NCBI GenBank assembly: GCA_902805475.1
Contig: CADCSX010000003.1
Location: forward strand, 1,798,001 to 1,862,000
Direction of reading: 5' to 3'
From: Entonaema liquescens
Taxonomy: Eukaryota > Ascomycota > Sordariomycetes > Xylariales > Xylariaceae
Length of the DNA: 64,000 bases
Positions 10,621 through 24,401 of the stretch are shown here, in pieces. Position numbers and translations under genes: made by a program. The stretch's first letter is position 1, and each line of letters starts with the position of its first letter. A model generated the notes under the pieces. That model did no database searches, had not been told where the DNA came from, and saw nothing but the letters and a program-made list of their open reading frames with translations.

Positions 10621-11897
10621 GGTACATGACTTACTCGCGATATTTCTACCCGCAGTGGATGTATTAGTTGCGTATTTGATGCGTATCATGCGTATTAGAT
10701 GTACCTAGATGAACACCACTTGACTGGTAACCAGCGACAACATTTCGTCAAATGCATACAATCCATACCAATCCATACCAATTTCATACCCACATGCTCC
10801 CTGTTGAGGTACCTGAAGTCCACGTTGCGCTGTTCATGGTCGCCTTTGCGAGCCAATCAACCCCCTCCCATCGTCGAGACGCTGGAGGGTTTGCCAACTC
10901 ATCATCGCATCAAATGTGGTCTGTGTGTAGCCTTCAAGTATCGCTTTTCCTGCACCTCTTTTCCTGTCACCAATGCTTTCTCCTTTTTTTCCCTTTTTCC
11001 TCACTTCTGATCGTCCCAATTCACTCTCGAGTCAGGGCTATCGTCTTCCCCTTCCCCTGTTTCTGTTAAAAAGTTGAGCTTTTTAGCCGCGGTCCCTGTC
11101 GAGCGACAGACTCCATGTCGAGCTGCACACATTTATGTCACATCTTTTTTTCTCTACTAGGGGGGGCGACTAAAGGATTTCCCCAGCGCCGCCCTTGGGC
11201 GCATCTCCTTTTGCGCTCCTCGAAAATTTTTACCAACCATTCGTCTCCTACAGATGTTGAAGGCATTCAAGACGTTGAAGCAATGCACATATCGTCGGGT
11301 ATTGTTAAACGTTCCCAAAGGCTTTCAGTAAAGTCGTCAAGTCATGATTAATTTGGTCATAAATGCACCTAACTACACTGATGCTTCCTTGCTTATCATC
11401 CTTGCATATTCAAACATCTACCGGTATTCGCTGTCAACCCCCCCCTTAACGTTGATGTGTGATGATCCAACCAAGGGAAATAAACGTATTGTGGAGGCTA
11501 TCCTGACCCTTCTAGCACGTCGAGTTCTGAAACCGTCGACTCCGTTCCCCAATAGCCATGCAGTGTTCGGGTCGAGCAGATAAAGCGCATAAGACGAAAA
11601 GGAAAATGAAATACTAGAAGGTGAGAATCGAGATGAAGGCACACTGACGATACAGTCACCTCCAAACTTAAGCTCGCGAGAGATGTTTTATATATTAGGT
11701 CGTCGCCGGCCGGAAGTTGAACCGTCTTTTACATCCCATGATATCATTAGTGTCGTGAAAACGCACCCGCAGTGTCGCAGGAGCGGCGAGGGAAAGCTCC
11801 CGGACAGCAGGCTTATGCTTCCTAGCCAGCCGGGGAAGAAGGAGGCAAAGGGGCAAAGAGGACAAAAAACCAAGTGCCGTGAACGGCAGAGATGAGT

Positions 11898-12734
11898 TTA
11901 TCTGTTGGCCCATTTCATGAGCCATTGAATTACGGCGTCTAGGTTGGTCTCCTCCTTTGCGCTAATCCCGTAGCAGGAAACCTCGCGATGTCCTATACTC
12001 TTGAGATCCAGAGCATCTATGAGTTCATCCACACTGAGTTTGATGTGAAGGTCGGACTTATTTCCGAGCACAAGCAAAGGGATGCCTTCGAGGCTGGGTT
12101 GCGACATAAGAGAATGGAGCTCCTCTTTGGCCATGGGCAGCAGATCCTGGTCTGCGATGTCGACGATGAATACGATCGCATTCACTCCCCGACAGTATCT
12201 TTCCCACATCGGCCGAAAACGAGGTTGGCCACCCAAGTCCCAGCACTTGAGTGTCACATGGCCACGTTGTACACGCTTCATATTAAAACCTACGGTGGGA
12301 ATAGAGCTGCATGACTTATTAGCCGACCTCGCGACAATCATATTGACAATCCGCGGCGTAACGAATCTTCAAAAGTTATTAGCAAGGGTCTCGTGCTTAC
12401 TCGATCGTAAATTCACCACCCTGGAACGAAACGAAACGTTAGCAAAACCTCGAGATATTAGTACTTGGTGGCTGGGGTTGCTTACCGACAGAACGCGGAG
12501 CAAAGATGTCTTCCCAGCATTTTGCAGACCTATCATCGTGACATCCATCTCGGTTGCCCTAGAAAGAGAAGTATCAATATAGTGCACTTTAGCAAGAGTT
12601 GGCGGCGTCGTGATGCAGATGCAGGTACGGCGGTGAGCAGCACCAGCCTATGACCCCGCGCCGAGCGTAGCTTCGTAAACTCACCAGAAAGTCCTGAGCA
12701 ACCAGTCGTACACCTTCCGAAATATCCCTGCCAT
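11898..12734 (-). CDS. ARL8: ADP-ribosylation factor-like GTPase Arl8
   Basis: Four exons: 12734-12685, 12558-12486, 12420-12401 (only 20 nt) and 12306-11898, giving 183 aa, close to the usual 186. The N-terminus (MAGIFRKVYDWLLRTFW) is an amphipathic helix without the myristoylated Gly of Arf proteins, a hallmark of Arl8. The P-loop GLQNAGKT is at 27-34, switch I has SIPTVGFNM, G3 is WDLGGQPRFRPMW, G4 is NKSD and G5 is SAK. Arl8 sits on lysosome/vacuole membranes and couples them to kinesin and tethering factors; in fungi the vacuolar role is inferred from the family. The 20-nt exon encodes GGEFTI and part of the following Asp. The gene diverges from RPA135, which starts 2.5 kb away. Confidence 0.95.
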
Positions 12735-15204
12735 CGTGTTCAGCTCAGGAATGATTTGTGTCTAATGAGTAGCAAGGGCGGTAATTGCCAGGATCGCCAG
12801 GACCGTAAAAAGGTTAACGAAGATATTTCGCAGTTTTACGCAAGGCTTAGCCAGTTGAGAAAACGCGGTGGACAGAATAGACTAGGGGTTTGTCTCAAAC
12901 AACAAGTTTAAATAGTTTGCGCTGCGATTTGCTTCTGAAAATAGGAACAAAAATGTCTCGTATATGGATAAGCCGCGATGTCTTCGCTCGTAGCGCTCAA
13001 AGCGGGTGAGTCGGCCCCAGGCGCAAAAATTGCGTTCGGTGAATGCGATCTATCGAAGGTAACTTTCTGGCGGTGGTGAAGGTACATGCAGCATTTGATG
13101 AAAGATAGAAGCGGGATGAACGGTGACGCCTGGACGGAGGGTCACAATTCCCCACCACGGAAGATCGCACAAGCTGTTATGAACTTATGATGCCCCGTGC
13201 CTTCGACTGGGACGTGACCAGGTGGGAGGGATAGAAGGCCGACCTTGCATCTGAACCGACAGCGGCTAGAAAGACTGGGGTTTCATTCGTCTATTTCGAC
13301 AAGGCCATTCAATTTCGAACCACAATAGTCCAAATAGGTTAAAATGTATCTGAGCTTAGTGCACTGTAGATGGAGACTTTGCACAGCGAGAGAAATAGGT
13401 AATGGGCGCGCCGCACGAGAGCTTAACAAGCGGGAACGGATTTGGAGCCGCGAGTATGGGGAATTAAGATGGTCGCTATTGACCGGCCCGTTGCGAGCGT
13501 TTCGTAGATGCACAACCTTGGGAGGTATCACCTGAAAGTCGAAGGTCCCAAATCTCAAATCCCAAACCCTAGGTTTACTTTTAAGACTTGTTAGCTTTAA
13601 TGAAACCAATGTGAAGATTTATCAAGTTCACGGATGATGGGTAGAATAGAACGCCGTAATAGAGGTCGGGGACAAAACGAAAAGGCAAGGGGCTTATTAT
13701 GCCCTCTTTCTGTAGTGGAGCACCGTAGGAGAATGGTAATCAGAGTTACTCTACTCTCTGGCTCTGCTCGCAGCTTTGCGCCTCGAGGGTTTTCCCGAAC
13801 TGCTACTCTGGCCGCCTCGGAAGACCCGTCACCTGCTCGGGCGGGTAAGGTATCCAAGTCGCTCCCCCACACTCAGCAGCACCACCATCAGCAGCTAAGC
13901 TTATTGGGCCAGTTATGCCTTACGTATTTCTTTTGCTGGATCGAGAGCTTGCTCTGCCCAACGCTATTTTATGAGAGTTACCCCTCGCTCTTGAGACGTA
14001 GTTGTGGGATATCGAATAGACCCGAACCAACTGGATTTCTTGGCACAATATCGTAGTAGATTCAGCTCTTGGACAGCACGGTGCGAGTTGGACGTATCGG
14101 TGGCGGGTGGTCAGGGCCCTGAACGGAGACCGGCTTGTTTGTAGGCAAAGAACCAAGCCGAAAATGGTAGGCTGCTATTTGAGGCCCCAGAAGCGGTCAG
14201 GTCTTCTAAGATGCAGACAATAAAACGACCTCGAGGTCAGATGCAACAGCCCAGAGGTAGGAGACGTATGTAGCTGATGAAATGTAGCTGATGAAATGAA
14301 ATCCAGGACTAGGACTCCAAAGTTATGTACCCTACAGAAATTCCACTAGACGGATTTAGACTGGATCAAGGCAGGCAGCCTGCGGGATGCAAGTATGCAC
14401 GGCAGACAGCTTAAGACGTCGGTTGGGCTGCAAGACCGGTGCAAGATGACAGCAACCATGTACGTTGCACCTCGTGCTTCCTGGGGAGATGAGTGGTTGA
14501 GGATTGCTCAAGATGAACAAATAGTACAAAGCTATTATGTCGGTCCTAGAATGGCTTTCTCAACTCAACAAGCAACAAGGGTATAGCTATCGTAATGCCT
14601 ACCTGTGTAGGCAACTTGATCGCGAAAACTTCCCAAATGAGAGAGCGAAGTAGACCAAAGATGGGAATATACGTCCGTGGATAGTGACGCTAAGAGCAAA
14701 AAGAGCATCGAACTTACCTAGCTTATATCTATAGTTACCACCTGTGTACCTAACCTAGCATAATTAGGTACCTATCTACGTATTATAGATAACTATATCG
14801 AAAGCCGTAAGCACCTTCCATGTTTTTATGTAGGGTCCAACCAACGTTCAAAGATGGACGATAGACACTGTGCAGTCATAGTATTACCTAAGAAATGTAC
14901 CGAATGCCGATGTCTAAGTGTATTTTTACAGTGCTAAGTCTATCTGATAAGCTTTATCGATAGAGATGCAGATGATAACAGCTGAAATATTTTGGCCGAT
15001 AAGGTTTTTTTTTCTTTTCGTTTGTTTAAGCAATCCCAAGTCTCTGAAACCGAGGGGTTGAGCTTCCTCAAGAGAACGTGATTATGCGCAAACACTGAGC
15101 GCAAGTTTATTACACCACCTACTACGCCTCTCCGTGTACTATATCATACATGAAGTAAGGCTTGAATCTTAATCGAAAACCAGAAATATCTTTCACCTGT
15201 CGCC
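12735..15204. other. Divergent promoter region between ARL8 and RPA135
   Basis: About 2.5 kb. A short ATG frame at 12978-13079 (33 codons, reading away from ARL8) is not convincing. A 14-nt tandem duplication lies at 14269-14296. TACCTA/TAGGTA motifs cluster at about 14745-14785. No gene recognised. Confidence 0.5.
14269..14296. repeat. 14-nt tandem duplication
   Basis: Two perfect adjacent copies of tgtagctgatgaaa in intergenic DNA. Confidence 0.9.
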
Positions 15205-18200
15205 ATGGCGCCGCAACCAACCAGCACGAGCTGGGACCACGAGTATAACACTCTTCGCCGAGAGAAGCTTTTTAGGGATCCCCCGACAGATCGGTCAGCG
15301 TACCCATTATTGCAAGAGGCTGTGAACCCACACATCGAGTCCTTCGATGCCCTCTTCGGCGACAATGGTTTAGTCGCGAAGGGATTAGCCGATATTGGCA
15401 CGAGGCTGTTTCTGGATGGAGACGACCGCGCTCCGCCAACTGGGAAGAACAAGCTGAGGATAAAGTGTAAAGGAATACACCTTCAAAAGTCGCAATTACC
15501 ACCTACAAATAAGTTTGCAGTTAAAAACCGAGAAATCCTACCCGCAGAGTGTAGAGAACGACATGTATCATACCGAGGGAAGCTTTCTGCCACATTTGAG
15601 TATAGAGTAAACGATGGTGATGCAAAAGAGTTTACCCGAGAGATTGGCCAGTTGCCAATCATGGTAAAGGTAGGCGTTTAAGCTATCATTATGTTTTGGT
15701 AAAAGTTTTGAGTTGCTAAGCTGTATTATAGTCGGCTTATTGCCATCTCAGAGATAACAGTCCGGCCCAATTGGTCGCACGTAAAGAAGAATCAGAAGAA
15801 TTAGGGGGTTATTTCATTGTCAATGGCATCGAGAAGATTATACGACTTCTTCTTGTCAACCGAAGAAACTTCCCTCTTGCCATCAATCGTCCGAGTTTCA
15901 CTAATCGTGGTCCTGCTTATACTCCTTACGGTATCATACTTAGATCAGTACGACCGGACGAAACTTCGCAAACGAATGTTCTTCATTATCTAAACGACGG
16001 CAATGTTACCTTCCGCTTCTCTTGGCGAAAGAACGAGTATTTAGTTCCAGTTATGATGATTTTGAAGGCACTCGTAGAAACGAACGACAGAGAGATTTTT
16101 GAAGGTTTAGTCGGATCCCCGGACTCAAAAGGTATCGAGAACACATTCCTCACGGATCGTGTTGAACTCTTATTACGGACCTATAAGACTTATGGAATAT
16201 ATACAATGGCGCAGACTCGAGCCTATCTTGGAGAGAAATTCCGACCTGTTTTAGGAGTACCTGACACTTTATCGCATTACGAAGTGGGCACCGAATTTTT
16301 GCGACGGATCGTCTTGGTTCACCTGGGGAATATCAACGTGACGGAACAGCAAGATTCAGACAAGTTCCGTATGCTATTATTTATGATCAGAAAGCTCTAT
16401 GCTTTAGTTGCCGGGGATTGTTCGATTGACAATCCTGATGCGGTTCAGAACCAGGAGATTCTCCTTGGAGGATTTTTATACGGCATGATTATTAAAGAAC
16501 GACTGGACGAGTTGCTTTCCGTCGGACTCCGTGGCGCGCTACGAGAATATATGAGAAGGTATCCTGCAAGGTCATTTACCTCTGAAGAATTTGGAAAGGA
16601 TTTTCCTATCAAAATATTCCAGAAGACAAACGAAAATGTCGGCAACGCTCTAGAATATTTCTTATCGACCGGCAATTTATCAAGCCCGTCCGGGCTGGAT
16701 TTGCAACAAGTATCAGGTTTCACCGTTGTTGCTGAGAAACTAAATTTCCTTCGTTTTATCAGCCATTTCCGAATGGTACATCGAGGAAGTTTCTTTGCCC
16801 AACTAAAGACTACAACCGTAAGAAAGTTGTTGCCTGAATCTTGGGGCTTCCTCTGTCCTGTTCATACTCCCGACGGCTCGCCCTGCGGTCTACTTAACCA
16901 TCTTGCACATAAGTGTAAGATTATGACCAGCTCTGTTGACACGTCCATGATCCCGCAACTGGCCGCCGAGCTCGGTGTTGTTGATACTTCCTCTGCTGCG
17001 ACGGATGAAAGCGTAGTCGTTCTCTTGAATGGTAGGATTCTTGGTTGGTGCCACCCGTCCGAGTCGCGCAGAATAGCGGATACTTTCCGTTACTGGAAAG
17101 TTGAAGGCTCTCACGGCATCTCCGTGCACCTTGAAATCGGCCATGTACCATCGTCAAAAGGAGGGTCTTACCCTGGTATTTACATGTCGGCTGAACCTGC
17201 TAGAATGGTGAGGCCAACCAAGTACCTCCCATTAGCGAAGGAAGACTTCGTAGGACCCTTAGAACAGCCATATATGTCTATTGCTTGCACGGAACAAGAA
17301 GTCGTCTCGGGAGAATCGACGCACGTTGAATTCGACCCTACGAACATTCTATCGATTCTAGCAAATATGACACCATTCTCCGACTTCAACCAGTCTCCAA
17401 GAAATATGTACCAGTGTCAGATGGGTAAGCAAACGATGGGCACTCCAGGGACATCACTCGCGTATCGGACAGACAACAAGATGTACCGTCTCCAGACTGG
17501 ACAGACTCCTATTGTCAGATCTCCACTCCATAATGCATATGGCTTCGACAATTTCCCCAATGGCACAAATGCAGTTGTCGCTGTGATATCCTACACAGGA
17601 TATGATATGGACGACGCCATGATTATTAACAAGTCAGCTCACGAACGAGGATTTGGCCACGGCACGATCTACAAGACTAAAAAGTACACCCTGAAGGAGG
17701 AAAGTCGCACAAGGTCAGCCAAGAATGTGACCAAAATGTATGGCTTCGCTCCAGGCAGTGTCGTTAAGGCATGGACGCAGACCATGTTAGATGAAGACGG
17801 TCTCCCATATGTTGGACGAATGGTTCAAGAAGGTGATATCATTTTCGCCTATCACACAGTCTCCGCAGACTACAGTGGCAACTTAGTAAATCGAGATGGT
17901 GTTACTAAGTACGAGAAATACAAGGATTCGGAACAAGCATTCATCGAAGAAGTGCGATTAATCGGCAGTGAACAGGGTAACGAGCCTGCTCAAACCATCT
18001 CTATCAAGTTCCGTATTCCCCGATCACCAGTCATCGGTGATAAGTTCTCATCGCGTCACGGCCAAAAAGGTGTCGCTTCGCAGAAATGGCCGGCAGTCGA
18101 TATGCCCTTCTCGGAATCTGGCATCCAACCTGATGTTATTATCAATCCCCATGCTTTCCCCTCTCGAATGACGATCGGTATGTTCGTCGAATCGCTAGCA

Positions 18201-18992
18201 GGAAAGGCAGGCGCTCTTCATGGTCTCGCACAAGACTCGACCCCTTTCCGTTTCGACGAGGACAATACAGCGGCCGACTATTTTGGACATCAGCTCATGA
18301 AAGCTGGCTACAATTACCACGGAAATGAGCCTATGTACTCTGGAATTACCGGGGAGGAATTAGCCGCAGATATTTACATCGGCGTCGTATACTACCAACG
18401 ACTGCGTCACATGGTTAACGATAAGTACCAAGTAAGAACGACAGGACCGGTGGTCCCCACAACGGGACAACCGATCAAGGGTAGAAAACGAGGTGGTGGT
18501 ATTCGTGTCGGTGAAATGGAACGCGATGCTTTATTAGCACATGGTACAGCTTTCCTTCTTCAAGATCGTCTCCTCAACTGCTCGGATTATACACCGTCGT
18601 GGATTTGCCGGAGGTGCGGCTCTTTCCTATCGATACAGCCTACGGTGTCTCCTTTTGTTGGTAGGAAGAAGACGGTGAACAGCGTCCGGTGCCGAAATTG
18701 CGCAACTCGCCTTGACCAGATCGACGATGTCGACTTAACGAAACTAGCTGGGGAGATATGGGAAGATGGTCAGGGAAACCAGTGGATTGGAGGCGAAGAC
18801 ACGACGAAAGTAGCAGTTCCTGGTGCTCTCAAGTATCTTGACGTAGAACTGGCGGCTATGGGTGTTAAATTGAAGTACCGGGTGGACCCGAAGGATGCTC
18901 CGCGAAAGGGCCCGCTCTTACAGGCGAAATGGGACTTGATTTCTACGGGAAAGAAAGCAAACACCCTCCCGCCCGCTATTGCGGCCGCGTAG
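15205..18992 (+). CDS. RPA135: DNA-directed RNA polymerase I second-largest subunit
   Basis: Exon 1 is 15205-15669 and exon 2 is 15732-18992, with a 62-nt intron (donor GTAGGC, acceptor ATAG) in phase 0; 1241 aa, a normal length for RPA135. The start ATG is in a good context (gccATGgc). The sequence carries all the second-largest-subunit blocks: the fork/lobe region, the hybrid-binding block GDKFSSRHGQKG from about residue 924, TGYDMDDAMIINKSA, and the C-terminal zinc ribbon with C1114/C1117 and C1142/C1145. Together with RPA190 it forms the active centre of the polymerase that makes 35S pre-rRNA in the nucleolus. QLVARKEESEELGGYFIVNGIEK just after the intron is the classic protrusion-domain block, and it confirms the splice. 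No oddities. Confidence 0.97.
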
Positions 18993-19841
18993 AGAGTATC
19001 AAAGATGAATCTCAAAAGGTGTCAGTTGCATTAGTTGGAGTTAAAAGGCTTTTGGTCTTCGGTTTCGGGTTTAAAAGGGTTGTGTTCCGGTAGAGATACA
19101 CGGTGATGTTAATTCAAATTTTCAAACCATATGATACACGTTACTTATTTCCCTTGCGGCGGCTTCGGGTGAACCTAAGAGTGGCCGTGACTATTGTAAG
19201 AGATAATAATGTAAGTAACCGATACTATAGCCAAACTAATTTCAGAACGGCTAACTACCGTGTATCGTACATGTAGTTATAATTCAACCGAACCAAGATG
19301 GTTTGTGGAAGAGCGGCAGTTGGTAAAGAATCAATCACGAGACGACGTCATGCTCGCTATTTCCTAAACTCGGTTCATAACCAAGGCAAGAGCAGGCTGG
19401 CAGCAAGATAAGCTATGGCAACTACCAACTTATCTTTAAGTTAGGTGCATATGTAAGATAACTCCCTGTCTGCCTGTGCAGAGATTTACAGAGATATACT
19501 TACATTGTACATCCTTAATTTCATACCACATTTCCGAAGGTTTTGGCTTCCTCCCGTTACAATATCATTTCATTAATCAAAAGCATCGTTCCGTCTTTAT
19601 GTTGTATGGAAAGGAGCACCCTTGACCAAGGCCCTTTAATTTATTCGCCATCTATCAGACAGATAGATTCATCCTATCTTGTCTTTTACCTGCTTCCCTC
19701 TGGAACCCCCAGCAATATCTTTCATCTCCGTCACATGTGTCGTACTATTTTGCCGCTTCAGTTTGTACGTCCTTTGTGATTCCCGGCTTCATCCGTACTT
19801 TCCCAAGAAGCTCCAACGTTCCAAGTCCACGACAACGCGAT
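18993..19841. other. Intergenic, no gene seen
   Basis: About 0.85 kb between RPA135 and the tyrosinase; AT-rich, with no convincing frame. The last 200 bases are pyrimidine-rich and probably the tyrosinase promoter and leader. Confidence 0.5.
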
Positions 19842-21919
19842 ATGTCATCCTTTCAAAAGATTTGCCTCGCCTTCACTTTACTCTTCTTTATAGTTGCTGC
19901 TGACATTCAGCCGGGACAATACGACTATGGCTTCACCGCTGATCTTCGTTTGCGAAAACGGGCACCGTCTCAATCATCTATCGTAACCGGCCCTCCTCGT
20001 CTCAATGGAGAAACCCTGCTGAGACCGGATATTCGAGACTTACAAAAGGACGAGGACAAATGGAACTTGTACCTCCTTGCCCTTAGCTGGATGCAGTTCA
20101 CCGATCAGGAGGCACCATTTTCGTGGTACCAGATCACAGGTACGCTGATAAGACACGAGGATGGGTTTATATTCTAACTCACTATAGGGATTCATGGGGC
20201 TCCTGCATTGACTTGGGGCGATGTCGACCCAACACCCGGAAACGAACATAGTGGGTATTGTACTCATGTGTCCATTCTGTTTCCTCCCTGGCACCGACCT
20301 TATCTTGCTCTATATGAGGTATATTGGAAAGATTCATTCTGCTTTGATTATAAACTGCAACGTTCCAAGCAAGATACTGACTCTGCTTGTACTAGCAAGT
20401 GTTGTACAATATCATCCAATTTATTGCCTCGTTCTACCCACCGGAGCTCCAAGACCGGTTCCAAAAAGCTGCGGATACCTTTCGGATCCCGTACTGGGAT
20501 TGGGCTGCCGTGCCTCCAGACGGAGCCAGTGCACTCCCTCCCAGCGTTGGTGATTCGCCGATGATAAATGTAACCGGCCCAAACGGTGCTCAAAGTATTT
20601 CCAACCCTCTATTCAGCTACGTCTTCAGGCCATTTAATAGTTCGACGTTTCCGGATTTCCCTGTAAGCTTATTTCCCTTAGGATAAATGATCATATACTA
20701 ACAGCAATTTGACTAGTATAACACATGGCGCGAGACAAAACGAGCACCGCGCCCTATTAACAGTGCAAACGCAACTTCAAATAATTCATTCGTAGCACAC
20801 GCGTTAGATGTCCATCTCCCAAGCTTCCAGCAGCGTCTGTATAACTTATTCTCTAATTACCCGAACTATACAACCTTCAGCAACGAAGCTTGGATCCCTG
20901 GTCCTAACAATAATGGCACGTACGACTCCCTTGAATCCCTTCACGACGCAATCCACACAGTTGGAGGTGGCGTTTATGGGCATCTTGCTATCATAGCCTA
21001 CTCCGGGTTTGATCCACTCTTCTGGCTACACCACGCCAACGTCGACAGGATCTTTACTATGTGGCAATATCTCTACAATGACACATACGTGATTCCTCAA
21101 CCTGCTGTCTATTCTTCCCACACGACATCTCCTGGACAGGTAGAAAACTCTCAGACACCTCTCACGCCATTCTTCTTCAACGAAACTGATTTCTGGACGG
21201 CTGACATGGTGCGGGACCATGAAGTATTTGGTTATACTTACGCTGAGGTAGCCAACAAAAGTCGTGCGGAACTTGTGGCAACAATAAACAAGTTGTACGG
21301 AAAGTTCAGTCCGGTTTCCATATTCACGGGTTCAGACAGGAGTCTGCGGCACAGCAGTAGGCATATCAAACATTCAAGCCACCGCGAATCGTATAAAGCA
21401 AATGGCATGTCTTGGAACAGCGAGTCTTCGAGCCGGCCTTCCTTGAGCGCAATTTTCAAGGGTGGCAAATACCGCGAATGGATCGCAAACATAAGAGTCA
21501 ACAAGCATGCCATGGGTGGTTCATTCTCAATTCACCTCTTCCTAGGAGAAGTTCCACTTGACCCGTCATCATGGCCTGTGGCACCTAACTTGGTAGGCAC
21601 TCATGGAATCTTTGCTCACAAGAGCGTACACAGCCACGCTTCTGATCGGATGGTAACGGGGACGATTCCCATGACTTCGGCCTTAATGCATATGGTAACA
21701 TCGGGAAGGGTACCCAGCTTGCACGCAGAAGATGCCGCACCGTTCCTAAAATCTAACCTTGAGGTACGAGTATCACTTGCAAATGGTACGGTAGTTAATG
21801 CTCGTCATGTAAACGGACTTTGCATCAGCATTGTCAGCGCTATGGTCAAGGCGCCAGAGTCGAAAGATATGCTTTCAGAGTGGGGAAATATGGAAACACA
21901 TTTTAATCTACTTGCATAG
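19842..21919 (+). CDS. Secreted tyrosinase (type-3 copper polyphenol oxidase)
   Basis: Four exons: 19842-20139, 20188-20318, 20396-20662 and 20717-21919; 632 aa. An N-terminal hydrophobic stretch (about residues 5-20, ending AA) looks like a signal peptide. The CuA site is H102 (in IHG), H126 and H135 (FPPWHRPYLALYE); C124 in the CTH motif is placed for the usual Cys-His thioether. The CuB site is H308 and H312 (LHDAIH) plus the HH at 337-338 (DPLFWLHHANVDR). The GYTYAE motif that closes the catalytic core lies near residue 400, and about 230 residues of C-terminal domain follow, as in fungal pro-tyrosinases where that domain shields the active site until cleaved. The enzyme oxidises monophenols and diphenols to quinones, a route to melanin-like pigments. 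No pigment genes adjoin it. Confidence 0.94.
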
Positions 21920-24401
21920 GAAAAAAGGGCTATTAGGCCTTCTTGCTTTAGCATGTGCCCGGGAGGTTTGTACAGAAAGAATTGGCAATGTTGTATTCGG
22001 TCGATTTCCTATAGCACACTTGAGACTGAGTCTGATAGAAAGACTTTTATGTAGTTCGATCATAGCTATTTTGCTAGGTACCCATTAATAGTTAATGTAC
22101 ACCCCCACCCATTCTAGACTCAGATAATATTATAAACTTTGACATGTTCAAAAAGATATGGGTGAATGATAACTTCGTATCTCGATTATAGTGGTTGATA
22201 GAAGATGGGCCCCAAACTGCAATTGTACGCCTACCTATTGCGGCTATGTGCTTATTTTTGATTGGTTGGTTTCTTAGCTGGGGTCATTCACCTCGCGGCG
22301 AATCCTATAGGTAGACATATATGTCATTATCACTTATGTTAATGTGCGTGTTCCGATGGCTGCGAAGTGCTTCAGCCAGGCAAAAGATGGATGCTAGATC
22401 AATCGGCTTGCTTAGTGTAAATGATACGCACGTAGAGACTTGGCTGAAATGTTTAGTAAGAGATGCGTTGTGCTTCTGTATTACAACATAATCGAGATTG
22501 ACAAGTCGAATGGTTATACTGCATAATACGTCTACTATTATAAATTACATCATAGAGGACTAAGTTTCTGACTTGAGGCTTATTATATTAACGAAATCGA
22601 CATAACAGGAATTATTTCGGCCAAAGATTTAGTACACGCACACAGCACACAGCGCCCAGTGTCCTAAGACCTCCTTAAGACCTCCCTATTCTAGACATGC
22701 GTGAGGGCGTTGTCTTTGTCCAATGATACACCGGGAAGAACACTTCGAAACACCGTCGGAAACCATTGAAGAGGGCGAGGGGATGCATGAGATATTCATA
22801 GTCTGTCATGACCGGAGATTTATTACCAGGTGGTTATTGAAACTTTGCGCTCGATAGAATAGTTTATGCTGGACTAAAGTAGAAACTTGCAGCCAAGCGC
22901 CTCGAGTCTCAAGACGATCCTTTACTAACCGGGCGACGCCTAATTAAACAATTGCATGAAGCCTCTGAAGAGAAACCGCATCGGAAAAGAATAACACGAC
23001 ATAGGTAGTTGGATGATCCTAAGACAGTGGAGGATCCCTATGTTAAGTACCGCTCAATTGGAATATTACCGACAGACCATGTCACCATGGGCGATTGTGT
23101 TATAAGACTTATCAGCCTTATTGGGACCCGGGAGATGCGAGTCTGCCATTAGACCCAAAAGCCAGCGCAAGGGACTCGTCCCGAATTACGAGATACCTAT
23201 TTTAGTGTGTCCTTCGCAATTGCAAATTACCAAGTAGACGGACCATCTCCAGTTCCTATTTAACAGTAGACTTGGACACTACTGTCGGCACTGCATTAGA
23301 TAGACCAACCCATCGGTTTCTGACCTTCCCGATACGGGGGTGGGGGAGATTCATAGCAAGATGTACCAGGGAACTGGAAACACGATGGCTGAACCGTTGG
23401 GCCCGTGGCCAGCTGACACGGGTTCGTCCTTTTTCACGTCAGGTCAGGTCAGGCCAGGCCTTTCTGCGACTTGACGTAGTTACAATAGGAATATGCTACG
23501 TTCCGCCTTGCGATGCTAGATAAGGCAGGCTAGGCTATACGGCCTTGCTGGGAATGACCTACAGATAAATCATATGATAATGCAGGCCTGAATGAACAAA
23601 GGTACATGATAGTTTATCGCCGCTTTGACTTGTAGTTGCTCGAAGGTGTATTTTGGGCTTAGTTAATGCTGGTAATGTGACTGAAGTTTTATGTAGGTAA
23701 ATTAGGGCATTAGGTAGGCTGTTGTTATCGCTAGCCCCCTTGTTTATACCCGCAATGCTTCCTCTCTCGGAATAAAATAATAGTACGTAATAAAAGAACC
23801 TAGACATCAAAAACCGCTCTTAAAGTATAACCGCGATCGATAGCTTTATCACAAACCTTATCGTAGCTATGTAGGTAAGATATAGCAAGGTACTAGCTTC
23901 CTTGAGGTATCCAGGTATCTCCAAAATATTAGACTCGAGATAACTCGAGATGGGAATGTGCCAAGTCTAAACACCCCCTGCTCGCCTGCCTCCCCCGATC
24001 GTTCTCCCCACTTGACACCCCCCCACCAGTGAGCCTTACCCAATAGTGGATCGATCGTGTGGGACCTTGCTCTTGCTTATCTCTGTCTCTGTGTTTGCTT
24101 ACTTGTTTTGCTGTGTAATATCGATCATCTTTTTGGGCGTTGAACTATACTATGTACTTCATCGTTTATCAAAAATTTTCAAAAATCCGAGTCTCGCATC
24201 CCTTTCCCCGTTCGGCTCTTCGGAACGCTCCGGTAAAAAGTGGCTTGCTCTCCTAAACAGTTCCCGACTCTCTAATAGGATACCTAGGTGACGAATCTCA
24301 CTCCAGAGAATGAGTTTGAGGGCGTTGCCACCCGCTGAGTTCAGCTGCTGCTGTATATTGTTGATATCAATATTGGATATGTAGTGTCACGACCTCCTAG
24401 G

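Larger units (their letters stand above)
8621..11897. other. Long intergenic region with low-complexity tracts
   Basis: About 3.3 kb. Besides the GTGAGGTT repeat it contains an A-rich tract near 10560-10620, AT-rich DNA, and one short minus-strand frame discussed separately (9818-9972). Other frames begin at non-ATG codons or lack protein-like composition. Confidence 0.5.

Noticed and set aside
14269..14296. Box C-like TGATGAAA pair suggesting a snoRNA
   Set aside because: The sequence is a 14-nt tandem duplication without box D or terminal stem.
23272..23523. Plus-strand frame of about 83 codons
   Set aside because: Starts at a TTG, Arg-rich by chance of GC-rich repeats, no family.
24046..24291. 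Plus-strand frame encoding a hydrophobic segment
   Set aside because: Starts at GTG with no ATG; the hydrophobicity comes from a T-rich tract.
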